From UBA5336 sp039198685 (GTDB taxonomy: Bacteria; Pseudomonadota; Alphaproteobacteria; Caulobacterales; Hyphomonadaceae), in assembly GCA_039198685.1 (NCBI GenBank), contig JBCCTK010000094.1:1-12844 (forward strand): a stretch of 12,844 nucleotides of DNA, given 5' to 3'. Each line of letters begins with the position of its first letter. Position 1 is the first letter of the stretch. A program made the position numbers and the translations under genes. Below the pieces are notes generated by a model, which was not told the DNA's origin, searched no databases, and was given only the letters and a program-made list of their open reading frames with translations. Shown in pieces: positions 7,224-12,844 of the stretch.

Positions 7224-8525
7224 CTAATCTCCGGTTCCAGACTGGGCCGAGCCGGCTGCCACCAACCGGCCTTCAAGAAAGACCTCCGCGGCGCTGGGCT
7301 CTTCAAACGCGTCAAATGGCGTCGCAATGGCGTCAACATGGGGAGCCGGCTGCACAAGGCGCGGTGTCACGATGATAACAAGTTCGGTTTCACGGGTCTG
7401 GTAGCGCCGGGAGGCGAACAATGCGCCCAGGATCGGTATATCGGCGATCCAAGGCGTGTTGGCTGTATCCGTTTCGAAACTGTCCTGCAGCAAACCGGCT
7501 ATGGCGAAGGCTTGGCCATCGCGCAGTTCGACGGTCGTCTCGGCTCTGCGCACAGACAAGGCAGGAACACTCACGCCCGCGCTGCGAACGCCGTTTCGCG
7601 TATCGAGCGAACTCACCTCCGGTGCGACTTCCAGATTGATCAAGCCTTCGCCGAGAACGGTGGGTGTGAATTCAAGCTGCACACCAAATTCTCGGAACTG
7701 TATGGTCACGTTGCCTTCATCAGTCGCCACAGGGATCGGGATCTCGCCGCCCGCCAGAAAGCTCGCAGTATCCCCCGACATGGAAATCAGATTGGGACGC
7801 GCAAGCGTGCGAATCATCCCGCGGGACTCCAGCGCACTCAGAGTAATATCGATGTTCTCGTTGGCAACATTGGTAAACGTGGCAACGGTTTTTGCCGCAA
7901 GGCCTGAAAGCAACCCTCCTGGCGTATCCGCAGCAACATCGTTGGCATCAAATCGATTACCGAAACCAATTTCGCGTACAAGGTCCCGTCCCGCTTCTAC
8001 GAAGCGCACCTCAAGCATCACTTGCTGGCTTTCACGGATAGTCAGGCCATTGGCAACACCGCCCGGAATATGACGTTCGGCGACTTGCAGGATCATGTCT
8101 GCTGCCGCGGCCGTTGTCACACGGCCATCTATGAAAATTCCATCATGCACAGGATAAACCGTGATGCGTTCGCCCGGCAAAAGACTGTCCAGGTCGCGTC
8201 GGAGTGCATCGAGTCCCATCGTCACGTCGAGTGTGATCATCTCAACCACCTGGCCATCATCTCCATAGAGCAGAATAGTTGTGGCACCCGGTTTGAGGCC
8301 TCGCACGAGGAAAGACCGGTCCGTGGTCACCATGGTCTCTGCAATGGCAGGATCAGACAGGACAATCATGGAAAAGGGTTGGTCCGTCTGAACTACGGTT
8401 GAGCGGCTCTTTTCCAATGTCAAAACGGGAGCGCCTTCTTCTGCCTTCAGTTCCGTCCACGCGCTTGCCTCTTGGCTGAATAAAAGCGAGATCAAGGCAA
8501 TGGCGACGGCAAAAACCTGTTTCAT
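7224..8525 (-). CDS. cpaC: Tad pilus outer-membrane secretin CpaC (RcpA)
   Basis: The product is 433 aa, somewhat short for a CpaC. Residues 1-22 form a Sec signal peptide (MKQ start, hydrophobic core, cleavage likely after ASA). Next come a pilus-type secretin N domain (about 32-101, with TLEKSRSTVVQTDQPFSMIV and FLVRGLKPGATTILLYG), a BON-like region (about 104-165, with ITVYPVHDGIFIDGRV) and the secretin core (about 168-391). The core carries VMLEVRFVE, ITLSALESRGMIRTLARPNL, FLAGGEIPIPV, the FGVQLEFTPTV strand and the signature VELRDGQAFAIAGLLQD followed by IPILGALFASRRYQTRETELVIIVTPRLV. The protein would form the outer-membrane channel for the Flp pilus. A tail of about 40 residues follows the secretin core. 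The start ATG overlaps the cpaB stop by 4 nt (ATGA), and a G-rich run with CAGG lies just upstream. Confidence 0.95.
   Translation of the reverse strand: MKQVFAVAIALISLLFSQEASAWTELKAEEGAPVLTLEKSRSTVVQTDQPFSMIVLSDPAIAETMVTTDRSFLVRGLKPGATTILLYGDDGQVVEMITLDVTMGLDALRRDLDSLLPGERITVYPVHDGIFIDGRVTTAAAADMILQVAERHIPGGVANGLTIRESQQVMLEVRFVEAGRDLVREIGFGNRFDANDVAADTPGGLLSGLAAKTVATFTNVANENIDITLSALESRGMIRTLARPNLISMSGDTASFLAGGEIPIPVATDEGNVTIQFREFGVQLEFTPTVLGEGLINLEVAPEVSSLDTRNGVRSAGVSVPALSVRRAETTVELRDGQAFAIAGLLQDSFETDTANTPWIADIPILGALFASRRYQTRETELVIIVTPRLVQPAPHVDAIATPFDAFEEPSAAEVFLEGRLVAAGSAQSGTGD
7229..7232 (-). promoter_or_regulatory. Shine-Dalgarno site of the small lipoprotein gene
   Basis: GGAG on the - strand lies across the last codons of cpaC and ends 7 nt before the ATG at 7221. 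It supports this short reading frame as a real gene. Confidence 0.55.
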
Positions 8526-9460
8526 TGACCTGCCCCCCGCATAAGGTCTGCCGGCGCAGGCTCTTCTTCGACGGGCGCGGTAACGGTCGTAACACTTGCG
8601 CCATGGACAACTTTGACCTGAGTGGTTTCGGGTCGCGATATCGGTGGGGGTGCAAGGCGTTGACCGGCGCTGGCTGGAGGGCGAACAACCGGCGCAGCGC
8701 GCGGCACCGTCGGGATCTTCGTTTCTTCGTCGCCTTCTTCTGCCCGCGCCTCAATTTCGGCCAGGCCGATCAAAGCCAAACCAATCCGGCTTTCACGGGC
8801 CGCCGCGGTGATCTCATGGGCGTCGCCTGGCTCCAGCGCAAAGGTCACGAGACTGGCGGGCACCGCTCCTTGAACGTCTGTGCCCATATACTGGTCCACG
8901 CCCAGGACCAGCACATCTTCCATCAACGGACGCGGGCGATAGGCCTCTGGCCCCGTTTTGCCCGGCACACTGATATATGCAATCAGGTCAACCCGGTCGC
9001 CTGGTAGAACGAAACCGGCGACATTGGTCACGTTGGTTACGCTGATCGATACAGCACGAAATCCCTCTGGAATATCGCGCGAAAGCATTCGGCGCAGGGG
9101 GGTGTCAGCAATTTTTGTGGCGATCAGCGGTTCTCCTGGCAAGAGCGCTGCTTGGGCAAAACGAAACTCACCGTTCGGCGCCTTGAGGTCTCGCATCGAC
9201 ATGAGTGCACCCTCTGGTACCAAATCACTCGGCCAATCGCGGGTCTCGATAGCTTCAGGGAGCACGAGGGCCCCGGCATCAATCGCCTCACGCACGACCA
9301 GAACGCTAACGGTTTGTACAGGCGCGGCTGCGGCAACTTCTCGAACGGGAGCTGATCCGCTCCGCTTGGTATCATCACTTCCGGTCCTGAGCACAAAGAA
9401 GGCCAGAACACCCAGAATAACAGACAGACCGAGACTGATCGCCGGGAGATATTTCATCAT
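8522..9460 (-). CDS. cpaB: Tad pilus periplasmic protein CpaB (RcpC), SAF domain
   Basis: The product is 312 aa. One N-terminal membrane helix (about 5-25) anchors a periplasmic protein. A SAF-like domain follows (about 50-118, with VLVVREAIDAGALVLPEAIETRDWP and LLPGEPLIATKI), and then the RcpC/CpaB domain (about 130-235, with PEGFRAVSISVTNVTNVAGF, VLPGDRVDLIAY and TFALEPGDAHEITAA). The SAF domain is thought to bind peptidoglycan or the secretin, and CpaB links to CpaC in the periplasm. Residues 236-312 form a low-complexity acidic and proline-rich tail. Two adjacent ATGs (9460 and 9457) follow a GGGG-containing stretch about 5 nt upstream; either could start. This is the first gene of the operon and faces the divergent lipid A block. 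The usual upstream neighbours, cpaA (prepilin peptidase) and flp (pilin), are not there. Confidence 0.93.
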   Translation of the reverse strand: MMKYLPAISLGLSVILGVLAFFVLRTGSDDTKRSGSAPVREVAAAAPVQTVSVLVVREAIDAGALVLPEAIETRDWPSDLVPEGALMSMRDLKAPNGEFRFAQAALLPGEPLIATKIADTPLRRMLSRDIPEGFRAVSISVTNVTNVAGFVLPGDRVDLIAYISVPGKTGPEAYRPRPLMEDVLVLGVDQYMGTDVQGAVPASLVTFALEPGDAHEITAAARESRIGLALIGLAEIEARAEEGDEETKIPTVPRAAPVVRPPASAGQRLAPPPISRPETTQVKVVHGASVTTVTAPVEEEPAPADLMRGAGQ

Positions 9461-9479
9461 TTTCGCCCCAATCGCGATT

Positions 9480-9541
9480 TCTTCGCAATGCTTCAGCTTT
9501 TGTCATAACGCGAACGCGATAAACTGTGCTGAAGACGAAGA
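9480..9541. repeat. Imperfect inverted repeat in the divergent promoter region
   Basis: TCTTCG (9480-9485) pairs with CGAAGA (9536-9541), and CTTCAGC (9491-9497) pairs with GCTGAAG (9528-9534). The arms therefore total 13 bp, interrupted by 5 nt on one side and 1 nt on the other, around a 30-nt centre that contains CGCGAACGCG (9509-9518). The spacing suggests a binding site for a dimeric or looping regulator rather than a terminator hairpin, because there is no T-run and the loop is large. No known operator is recognised. Confidence 0.45.
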
Positions 9542-9548
9542 CGCGAAC
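9508..9548 (+). repeat. 8-bp direct repeat ACGCGAAC
   Basis: ACGCGAAC occurs at 9508-9515 and again at 9541-9548, with starts 33 bp apart, about three helical turns. The first copy sits in the centre of the inverted repeat and the second at its right edge. It may be part of the same regulatory element. Chance is possible at this length. Confidence 0.35.
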
Positions 9549-9593
9549 TGAAAGGGATGTATCGACGCGGGATTAACTATATCTGCAGCCGAA

Positions 9594-10382
9594 ATGGCAC
9601 CGACTGCTGGCCACCCTGTTCACAATCCGTATAAGCGGCGGTTCATGAAGTCTCTGCTCCGATCTCCATTTATCTCCCGCATGCTCGGTTACGTTATCTG
9701 GGCATGGATGGCACTTGTTGGTCATACTGTGCGCTGGAAGGTTGAAGGCACGAAGGCTGCCCAGGAAGCCTGGAACGGTGAAAGGGGAATATTGGTTGCC
9801 GCTTGGCATGAACAGATCCTGCTGCTGCCTTCAGGTTGGACCCAGGTTCTGCGACAATGGACGCCACGGCCCGGCGGCGTATCGATGCTTGTGTCGCTAT
9901 CACGCGATGCCGAGCCCGTCGCGAAAGCCCTTGATCATCTGGGGATCAATACAATTCGTGGTTCTAAGGGGAACTCAAAAAAGAAAGATAAGGATAAAGG
10001 CGGCGTAAAGGCGATTGCTGAAGCCATTCGTCTTTTGCGATCGACGGGATCGCTCTGCGTTACGCCCGATGGGCCAAGGGGGCCGGCACGCCATGTAAGT
10101 GACGGTTCCTTAGTCCTCGCCCAGCGTTCTGGCGCCCGGGTCTTGACCTATGCCTTGTGCGTTTCCAGCCGCGCGCGGCTGAAAAGTTGGGATAGGATGA
10201 TTTTACCTTGGCTATTTGGACGTGGCGCTATCGTCTTCGGCGAACCCATCGACGCCACCGAGCTATCCTTGGAGGGCTTCAGGCAAGCCCTCCAGTCCAG
10301 TTTGGATAATGCCAATGCGCGCGCAGAGGCCATGGTTTTTCCAGGAGACGCGCCGGCCAAACGTGCCAGAGATGCCGCGTGA
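9594..10382 (+). CDS. DUF374-family lysophospholipid acyltransferase-like protein
   Basis: The product is 262 aa from ATG 9594, or 245 aa from ATG 9645. Family marks are LVAAWHEQILLLP (67-79, the acyltransferase His region), SLSRDAEPVAKALDHLGINT (101-120), SLCVTPDGPRGP (153-164) and LAQRSGARVLTYA (175-187). DUF374 proteins belong to the glycerol-acyltransferase superfamily; their substrate is not well established, but they sit beside waaA/lpxK in many alphaproteobacteria, which points to lipid A or envelope lipid modification at the inner membrane. The segment KGNSKKKDKDKGG (125-137) is a lysine-rich insertion where many relatives have a short RGSSxxGG turn. The start is uncertain. ATG 9645 begins MKSLLRSPF, as family proteins often do, with a weak GGCGG upstream; ATG 9594 gives a longer, unconserved-looking leader and has no Shine-Dalgarno site. 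The stop overlaps the waaA start (GTGA). Confidence 0.85.
   Translation: MAPTAGHPVHNPYKRRFMKSLLRSPFISRMLGYVIWAWMALVGHTVRWKVEGTKAAQEAWNGERGILVAAWHEQILLLPSGWTQVLRQWTPRPGGVSMLVSLSRDAEPVAKALDHLGINTIRGSKGNSKKKDKDKGGVKAIAEAIRLLRSTGSLCVTPDGPRGPARHVSDGSLVLAQRSGARVLTYALCVSSRARLKSWDRMILPWLFGRGAIVFGEPIDATELSLEGFRQALQSSLDNANARAEAMVFPGDAPAKRARDAA
9977..9983 (+). other. In-phase slippery heptamer A_AAA_AAG in the DUF374 gene
   Basis: TCA-AAA-AAG (codons 128-130) places AAAAAAG exactly in the X_XXY_YYZ phase used for -1 frameshifting in dnaX-type genes. AAGGGG at 9966-9971, a Shine-Dalgarno-like sequence, ends 5 nt upstream. A -1 shift would read two codons (Glu, Arg) and stop at TAA 9989-9991, giving a truncated product of 132 aa. 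No strong downstream hairpin is seen by eye. Function is unproven. Confidence 0.3.
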
Positions 10383-11650
10383 CGCTCGGATCTTGGTTGT
10401 ATCGTATGGCAACGCATGTCCTGTCCCCATTTGTTCCAATGATCTTGGCGCGCCGGGCTAAGGCTGGAAAGGAAGACCCTGACCGACTTGCTGAGCGCCT
10501 TGTAAAAGGCCTACCCGAGCGACCGCCAGGCAAACTCGTCTGGATGCATGGAGCCAGCGTCGGCGAAGCACAGATTCTTCTTGGTTTGTCAGAGCTAATG
10601 GCGAAACGCGATGGTGAACTTTCTTTCCTGTTCACAAGCCAAACGCTCACCTCGTCAGAATTGGTCAAAGGGCGCGCCCTGCCCAGAACCCTGCATCAGA
10701 TGGCGCCAATCGATACACCGGGTGCGTCGAAGCGGTTTATTCAACACTGGCATCCGGAATTGGTAGTGTTTGCAGAAGGCGAAATTTGGCCGAATCTCAT
10801 TCGCCATATCCAAAAGCAAGGCTATCCATTGGCCCTGGTCAATGCCCGGATGACCGAGAAGAGCCGCATGTCATGGGCTCGCTGGCCGCGATTTGCAAAA
10901 CGCCTTTTCGGCGCGTTCGACCTGATATTACCAGCGGATGAAAGCACAGGAAAGGCGATCGCCAAGCTCTCAAACCAAGCCGTCGAGGCGCCTGCAAACT
11001 TAAAACGCGGACTTCCGCCTCCGCCCGTCAACGCAGGCGAAGTCGCGAGACTGAAACGGAGTTTTGTTGCGGAGCGGCCGTGTATTCTCGCCGCGTCTAC
11101 CCACGATCGAGAAGAAGATCTGTTTATGAACGCAATAAGCGATCTTCAAGCCGACGCTGCTGTCATCCTGGCACCCAGACACCCGGAGCGCGGACCTCTC
11201 CTAGCAGAAACCCTTGAGAACAAAGGAATCCCCTTCGCCCAACGCAGTGCAGGGCAGATTCCGACCAAGGAACACAAGGTGCTTCTGGCAGACACGATTG
11301 GTGAAATGGGACTTTGGTACCGTCTCAGTGATACCGTCTTCCTTGGTGGCGCCAGCGTGCCCAATATTGGTGGTCACAACCCCATCGAAGCTCTGCAATT
11401 TGGAAAGACTCTGGCCACGGGGCCATACGGTTTCAACTTCGAAGCGCTCTTTGAAGAACTCAGCCACAATGGGCTTTTGAACATCGTAGCTGACCGAAAT
11501 GAATTAGCCCAAGCTTTGGAGCGGGGACTATCTATCAAAACCGGCGCCGACCGCGACGCACGTGAGGCCTTCCTGACCAAATCAGCCGCGCCCCTGGAGA
11601 AAGCCGCAGACGCATTGCTCGCTCTTCTCTACCACCGGATCAGGCTATGA
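10379..11650 (+). CDS. waaA: 3-deoxy-D-manno-octulosonic acid (Kdo) transferase WaaA
   Basis: The product is 423 aa, the full length expected for WaaA/KdtA, a GT-B glycosyltransferase that adds Kdo to the lipid A precursor at the cytoplasmic face of the inner membrane using CMP-Kdo. The N-terminus is family-like (LYRMATHVLSPF, then RRAKAGKEDPDRLAERL). Other marks are WMHGASVGE (55-63, with Glu63 as the likely catalytic base), FLFTSQTLTS, FAEGEIWPNL (131-140), LVNARMTEKS, ILAASTHDREED (236-247), LAPRHPER and the donor-site block FLGGASVPNIGGHNPIEAL (321-339). How many Kdo units it adds cannot be told from the sequence. The GTG start overlaps the previous stop (GTGA). ATG 10406, nine codons in, is an alternative but would lose conserved N-terminal residues. 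The stop overlaps the lpxK start (ATGA). Confidence 0.95.
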   Translation: MTLGSWLYRMATHVLSPFVPMILARRAKAGKEDPDRLAERLVKGLPERPPGKLVWMHGASVGEAQILLGLSELMAKRDGELSFLFTSQTLTSSELVKGRALPRTLHQMAPIDTPGASKRFIQHWHPELVVFAEGEIWPNLIRHIQKQGYPLALVNARMTEKSRMSWARWPRFAKRLFGAFDLILPADESTGKAIAKLSNQAVEAPANLKRGLPPPPVNAGEVARLKRSFVAERPCILAASTHDREEDLFMNAISDLQADAAVILAPRHPERGPLLAETLENKGIPFAQRSAGQIPTKEHKVLLADTIGEMGLWYRLSDTVFLGGASVPNIGGHNPIEALQFGKTLATGPYGFNFEALFEELSHNGLLNIVADRNELAQALERGLSIKTGADRDAREAFLTKSAAPLEKAADALLALLYHRIRL

Positions 11651-12645
11651 AGGCTCCATATTTCTGGCGGGGCGGACTGGATCCAAAATCGAGAGAGGCC
11701 GCCCCTCTCACGCGCGTACTGCTGACACCGCTGGAGGCACTCTACGTCTGGGGATTCAAGCGGCGCTGGCGTCATGCTGTCCAGGCAAAAGCACCCGTCC
11801 CTATAATCTGCGTTGGCAATGTGACGGTCGGTGGCGTGGGGAAAACACCAATTGTCGCACTGATTCGAGACAGACTGACGCGAATCGGTTTGCGGGCAGC
11901 AACCCTTTCACGAGGCCACGGTGGACGCATAAGGAAAGCAACACGGATCGACACAGAAACCCACAAGGCGATCGATGTTGGCGATGAACCCCTGATGTTG
12001 GCTCTCGCCGGCGAAAGCTGGATTGGACGCAATCGCGCCACCGCGGCTCTTGCCATGGCCGCTGATGGTGTTGATGTGATTATCATGGATGATGGTTTCC
12101 AAACCCCGTCAGTGGAAAAGACCTTGAGTTTTCTTGTAATCGATGGTGAGACCGGGTTCGGCAATGGATATTGCTTACCCAAAGGCCCAATGCGCGAGCC
12201 CTACAACTCGGCAAATGACCGTGCAAACTTCCGGATCATTACCGGATCCGGCAACGCGCTTCCTGAAGCTTTGAAACAAGATGCCCTGAAGGCCCAACTC
12301 CTGCCCACGAATAAAATTCCTCCAGGCCCACTTATCGCATTCGCCGGAATTGGGCGGCCCCAGAAAGTGTTCGATAGCCTCATTAAGGCTGGCGCCGATG
12401 TGCGCGACGGTGTCAGCTTTGCTGACCACTATGTCTATAAATCGGGGGACCTTGAGTTCCTGAAAAAGCTTGCAGCCGACCATGGTGCAACCCTGGTCAC
12501 CACTGAAAAAGACTATGTCCGCCTTCCGGAAACCTGGCGCGAGCGTGTGGTGACCTGGCCGGTGGCCATGGACTTTGGCGACGATTTGGAAACACTCGAT
12601 GCCGCCCTGAAAGGCGCCATAGATGGGTTCTACCATGGCCAATGA
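11647..12645 (+). CDS. lpxK: Tetraacyldisaccharide 4'-kinase LpxK
   Basis: The product is 332 aa, the normal size. LpxK phosphorylates the 4' position of the tetraacyldisaccharide 1-phosphate to give lipid IVA at the inner membrane. The P-loop GNVTVGGVGKT (57-67) is intact and is followed by LSRGHGGR (87-94), DVGDEPLMLA (110-119), IIMDDGFQTPS (145-155), the turn IAFAGIGRPQKVF (230-242), FADHYVY (258-264) and TTEKDYVRL (285-293), all in the family order. The usual SRGYGG is SRGHGG here, a Tyr-to-His change of unknown effect. The ATG overlaps the waaA stop (ATGA), and the end overlaps the start of the following acyltransferase gene. In biochemical order LpxK acts before WaaA, and the two genes stand side by side in one operon. 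Confidence 0.96.
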   Translation: MKAPYFWRGGLDPKSREAAPLTRVLLTPLEALYVWGFKRRWRHAVQAKAPVPIICVGNVTVGGVGKTPIVALIRDRLTRIGLRAATLSRGHGGRIRKATRIDTETHKAIDVGDEPLMLALAGESWIGRNRATAALAMAADGVDVIIMDDGFQTPSVEKTLSFLVIDGETGFGNGYCLPKGPMREPYNSANDRANFRIITGSGNALPEALKQDALKAQLLPTNKIPPGPLIAFAGIGRPQKVFDSLIKAGADVRDGVSFADHYVYKSGDLEFLKKLAADHGATLVTTEKDYVRLPETWRERVVTWPVAMDFGDDLETLDAALKGAIDGFYHGQ

Positions 12646-12844
12646 CCCGAACGGCTACGTTCGCCCAAAGGACATAGATAACCGCTCCACCTTCCGGCAG
12701 CGCGTCCAGTGGCGACTTGAAGCCCTAGCCTGGGATCTGGTCTATTGGATGCCAATGAAGGCCATGGGCCCAGATCGCGCGTCCAATTTTGGCGGGTGGC
12801 TCTTTCGCCGTCTTGGGCCCCTTTTGTCACAACACAAAACCGCT
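12623..12844 (+). CDS. LpxL/HtrB-like lipid A acyltransferase, N-terminal fragment
   Basis: The reading frame is open to the end of the window, so only the first 74 codons (70 from ATG 12635) are seen. The sequence has a hydrophilic leader, then RVQWRLEALAWDLVYWMP, then ASNFGGWLFRRLGPLLSQHKT. This resembles the start of LpxL/HtrB-type proteins, where an amphipathic or hydrophobic helix precedes a GGxxxxxxGP...KxA segment. The family transfers acyl chains from acyl-ACP to Kdo-lipid IVA, which fits directly after waaA and lpxK. The HX4D/E catalytic motif would lie downstream of the window. Two in-frame starts exist: ATG 12623, with GAAAGG 8 nt upstream, and ATG 12635. I prefer 12623 because of the Shine-Dalgarno site. 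In either case the start lies inside lpxK (overlap 23 or 11 nt). ATG 12642 is in another frame. Confidence 0.78.
   Translation, partial: MGSTMANDPNGYVRPKDIDNRSTFRQRVQWRLEALAWDLVYWMPMKAMGPDRASNFGGWLFRRLGPLLSQHKTA

Larger units (their letters stand above)
9461..9593. promoter_or_regulatory. Divergent intergenic region of the tad and lipid A operons
   Basis: This is the only real non-coding gap in the window, between the starts of cpaB (leftward) and the DUF374 gene (rightward). It is more AT-rich than its surroundings and must hold both promoters unless transcription comes from further away. TTGTCA at 9500-9505 matches a -35 box in 5 of 6 positions, but no good -10 follows at 16-18 bp. TATATC at 9578-9583 could be a -10 for the rightward gene, but it lacks a convincing -35. 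Only one TTAA (9573-9576) is present, so there is no full CtrA box, and I see no GANTC site. ATCGCGAT at 9471-9478 is a perfect 8-bp palindrome. Confidence 0.55.

Noticed and set aside
9500..9528. TTGTCA as a -35 box of a housekeeping promoter
   Set aside because: It is a 5/6 match, but no acceptable -10 follows at 16-18 bp. It is mentioned only as part of the intergenic region, not called as a promoter.
9573..9576. TTAA as part of a CtrA box (TTAA-N7-TTAA)
   Set aside because: The second half at the required spacing reads TGCA, so only a half site exists.
9595..9610. TGGCAC resembling a sigma-54 -24 element
   Set aside because: There is no GC at the correct distance, and it lies inside the possible coding start.
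12462..12470. GAAAAAG in lpxK as a third slippery site
   Set aside because: The first base is G, so the heptamer is not A_AAA_AAG and slippage would be weak.
12642..12844. ATGA overlap start at 12642 after lpxK
   Set aside because: This frame does not give the acyltransferase-like protein. The recognisable sequence is in the frame of ATG 12623/12635.
1..12844. CRISPR arrays, tRNA or rRNA genes, insertion sequences, phage or defence genes
   Set aside because: No repeat-spacer pattern, cloverleaf, transposase or integrase sequence was seen. The window is nearly filled by recognised chromosomal genes.

Overview
The window looks like chromosomal DNA from an alphaproteobacterium. The evidence is the cpa/tad gene set with the Caulobacter-type order cpaB-cpaC-cpaE-cpaF-tadB-tadC, a DUF374 acyltransferase followed by waaA and lpxK, and the protein sequences. 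They have the flavour of the Hyphomonas/Maricaulis branch, but the genus is a guess from memory and was not tested by a search. Coding is almost continuous. I see no tRNA, rRNA, insertion sequence, prophage or CRISPR array. The only non-coding gap longer than about 100 bases lies at 9461-9593.

Region 1 (1-2495, + strand) is a sulfur amino-acid block. It holds the C-terminal half of a cysteine synthase (start outside the window), a 3-mercaptopyruvate-type sulfurtransferase (sseA) and a cystathionine beta-lyase-type PLP enzyme (metC). The genes are 3 nt apart or overlap by 4 nt, so they are probably co-transcribed. Together they would handle cysteine synthesis, sulfane-sulfur transfer and cystathionine cleavage towards homocysteine and methionine.

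Region 2 (2488-9460, - strand) is a seven-gene Tad/Flp pilus assembly operon, transcribed from right to left: cpaB (periplasmic SAF-domain protein), cpaC (outer-membrane secretin), a very small lipoprotein in the cpaD position, cpaE (MinD/ParA-like protein with a degenerate P-loop), cpaF/tadA (secretion ATPase), tadB and tadC (inner-membrane platform). The genes overlap by 1-4 nt or are separated by 1-4 nt. The flp pilin, the prepilin peptidase cpaA, the pseudopilins tadE/F/G and the TPR protein tadD are absent from the window, so the system must be completed elsewhere or is incomplete. Its last gene overlaps the convergent metC by 8 bp.

Region 3 (9594-12844, + strand, divergent from the tad operon) is a lipid A/Kdo block: a DUF374 acyltransferase-family protein, waaA (Kdo transferase), lpxK (lipid A 4'-kinase) and the first ~74 codons of an LpxL/HtrB-like acyltransferase that runs off the window. 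All of them overlap head to tail. Regions 2 and 3 share the intergenic segment 9461-9593, which carries an imperfect inverted repeat and an 8-bp direct repeat and probably holds both promoters.

I do not see a clearly new biological system. The observations most worth checking are the minimal CpaD-like lipoprotein, the CpaE P-loop without its usual lysines, the dyad in the divergent promoter region, and two in-phase A_AAA_AAG slippery heptamers, one of them in a lysine-rich insertion of the DUF374 protein.
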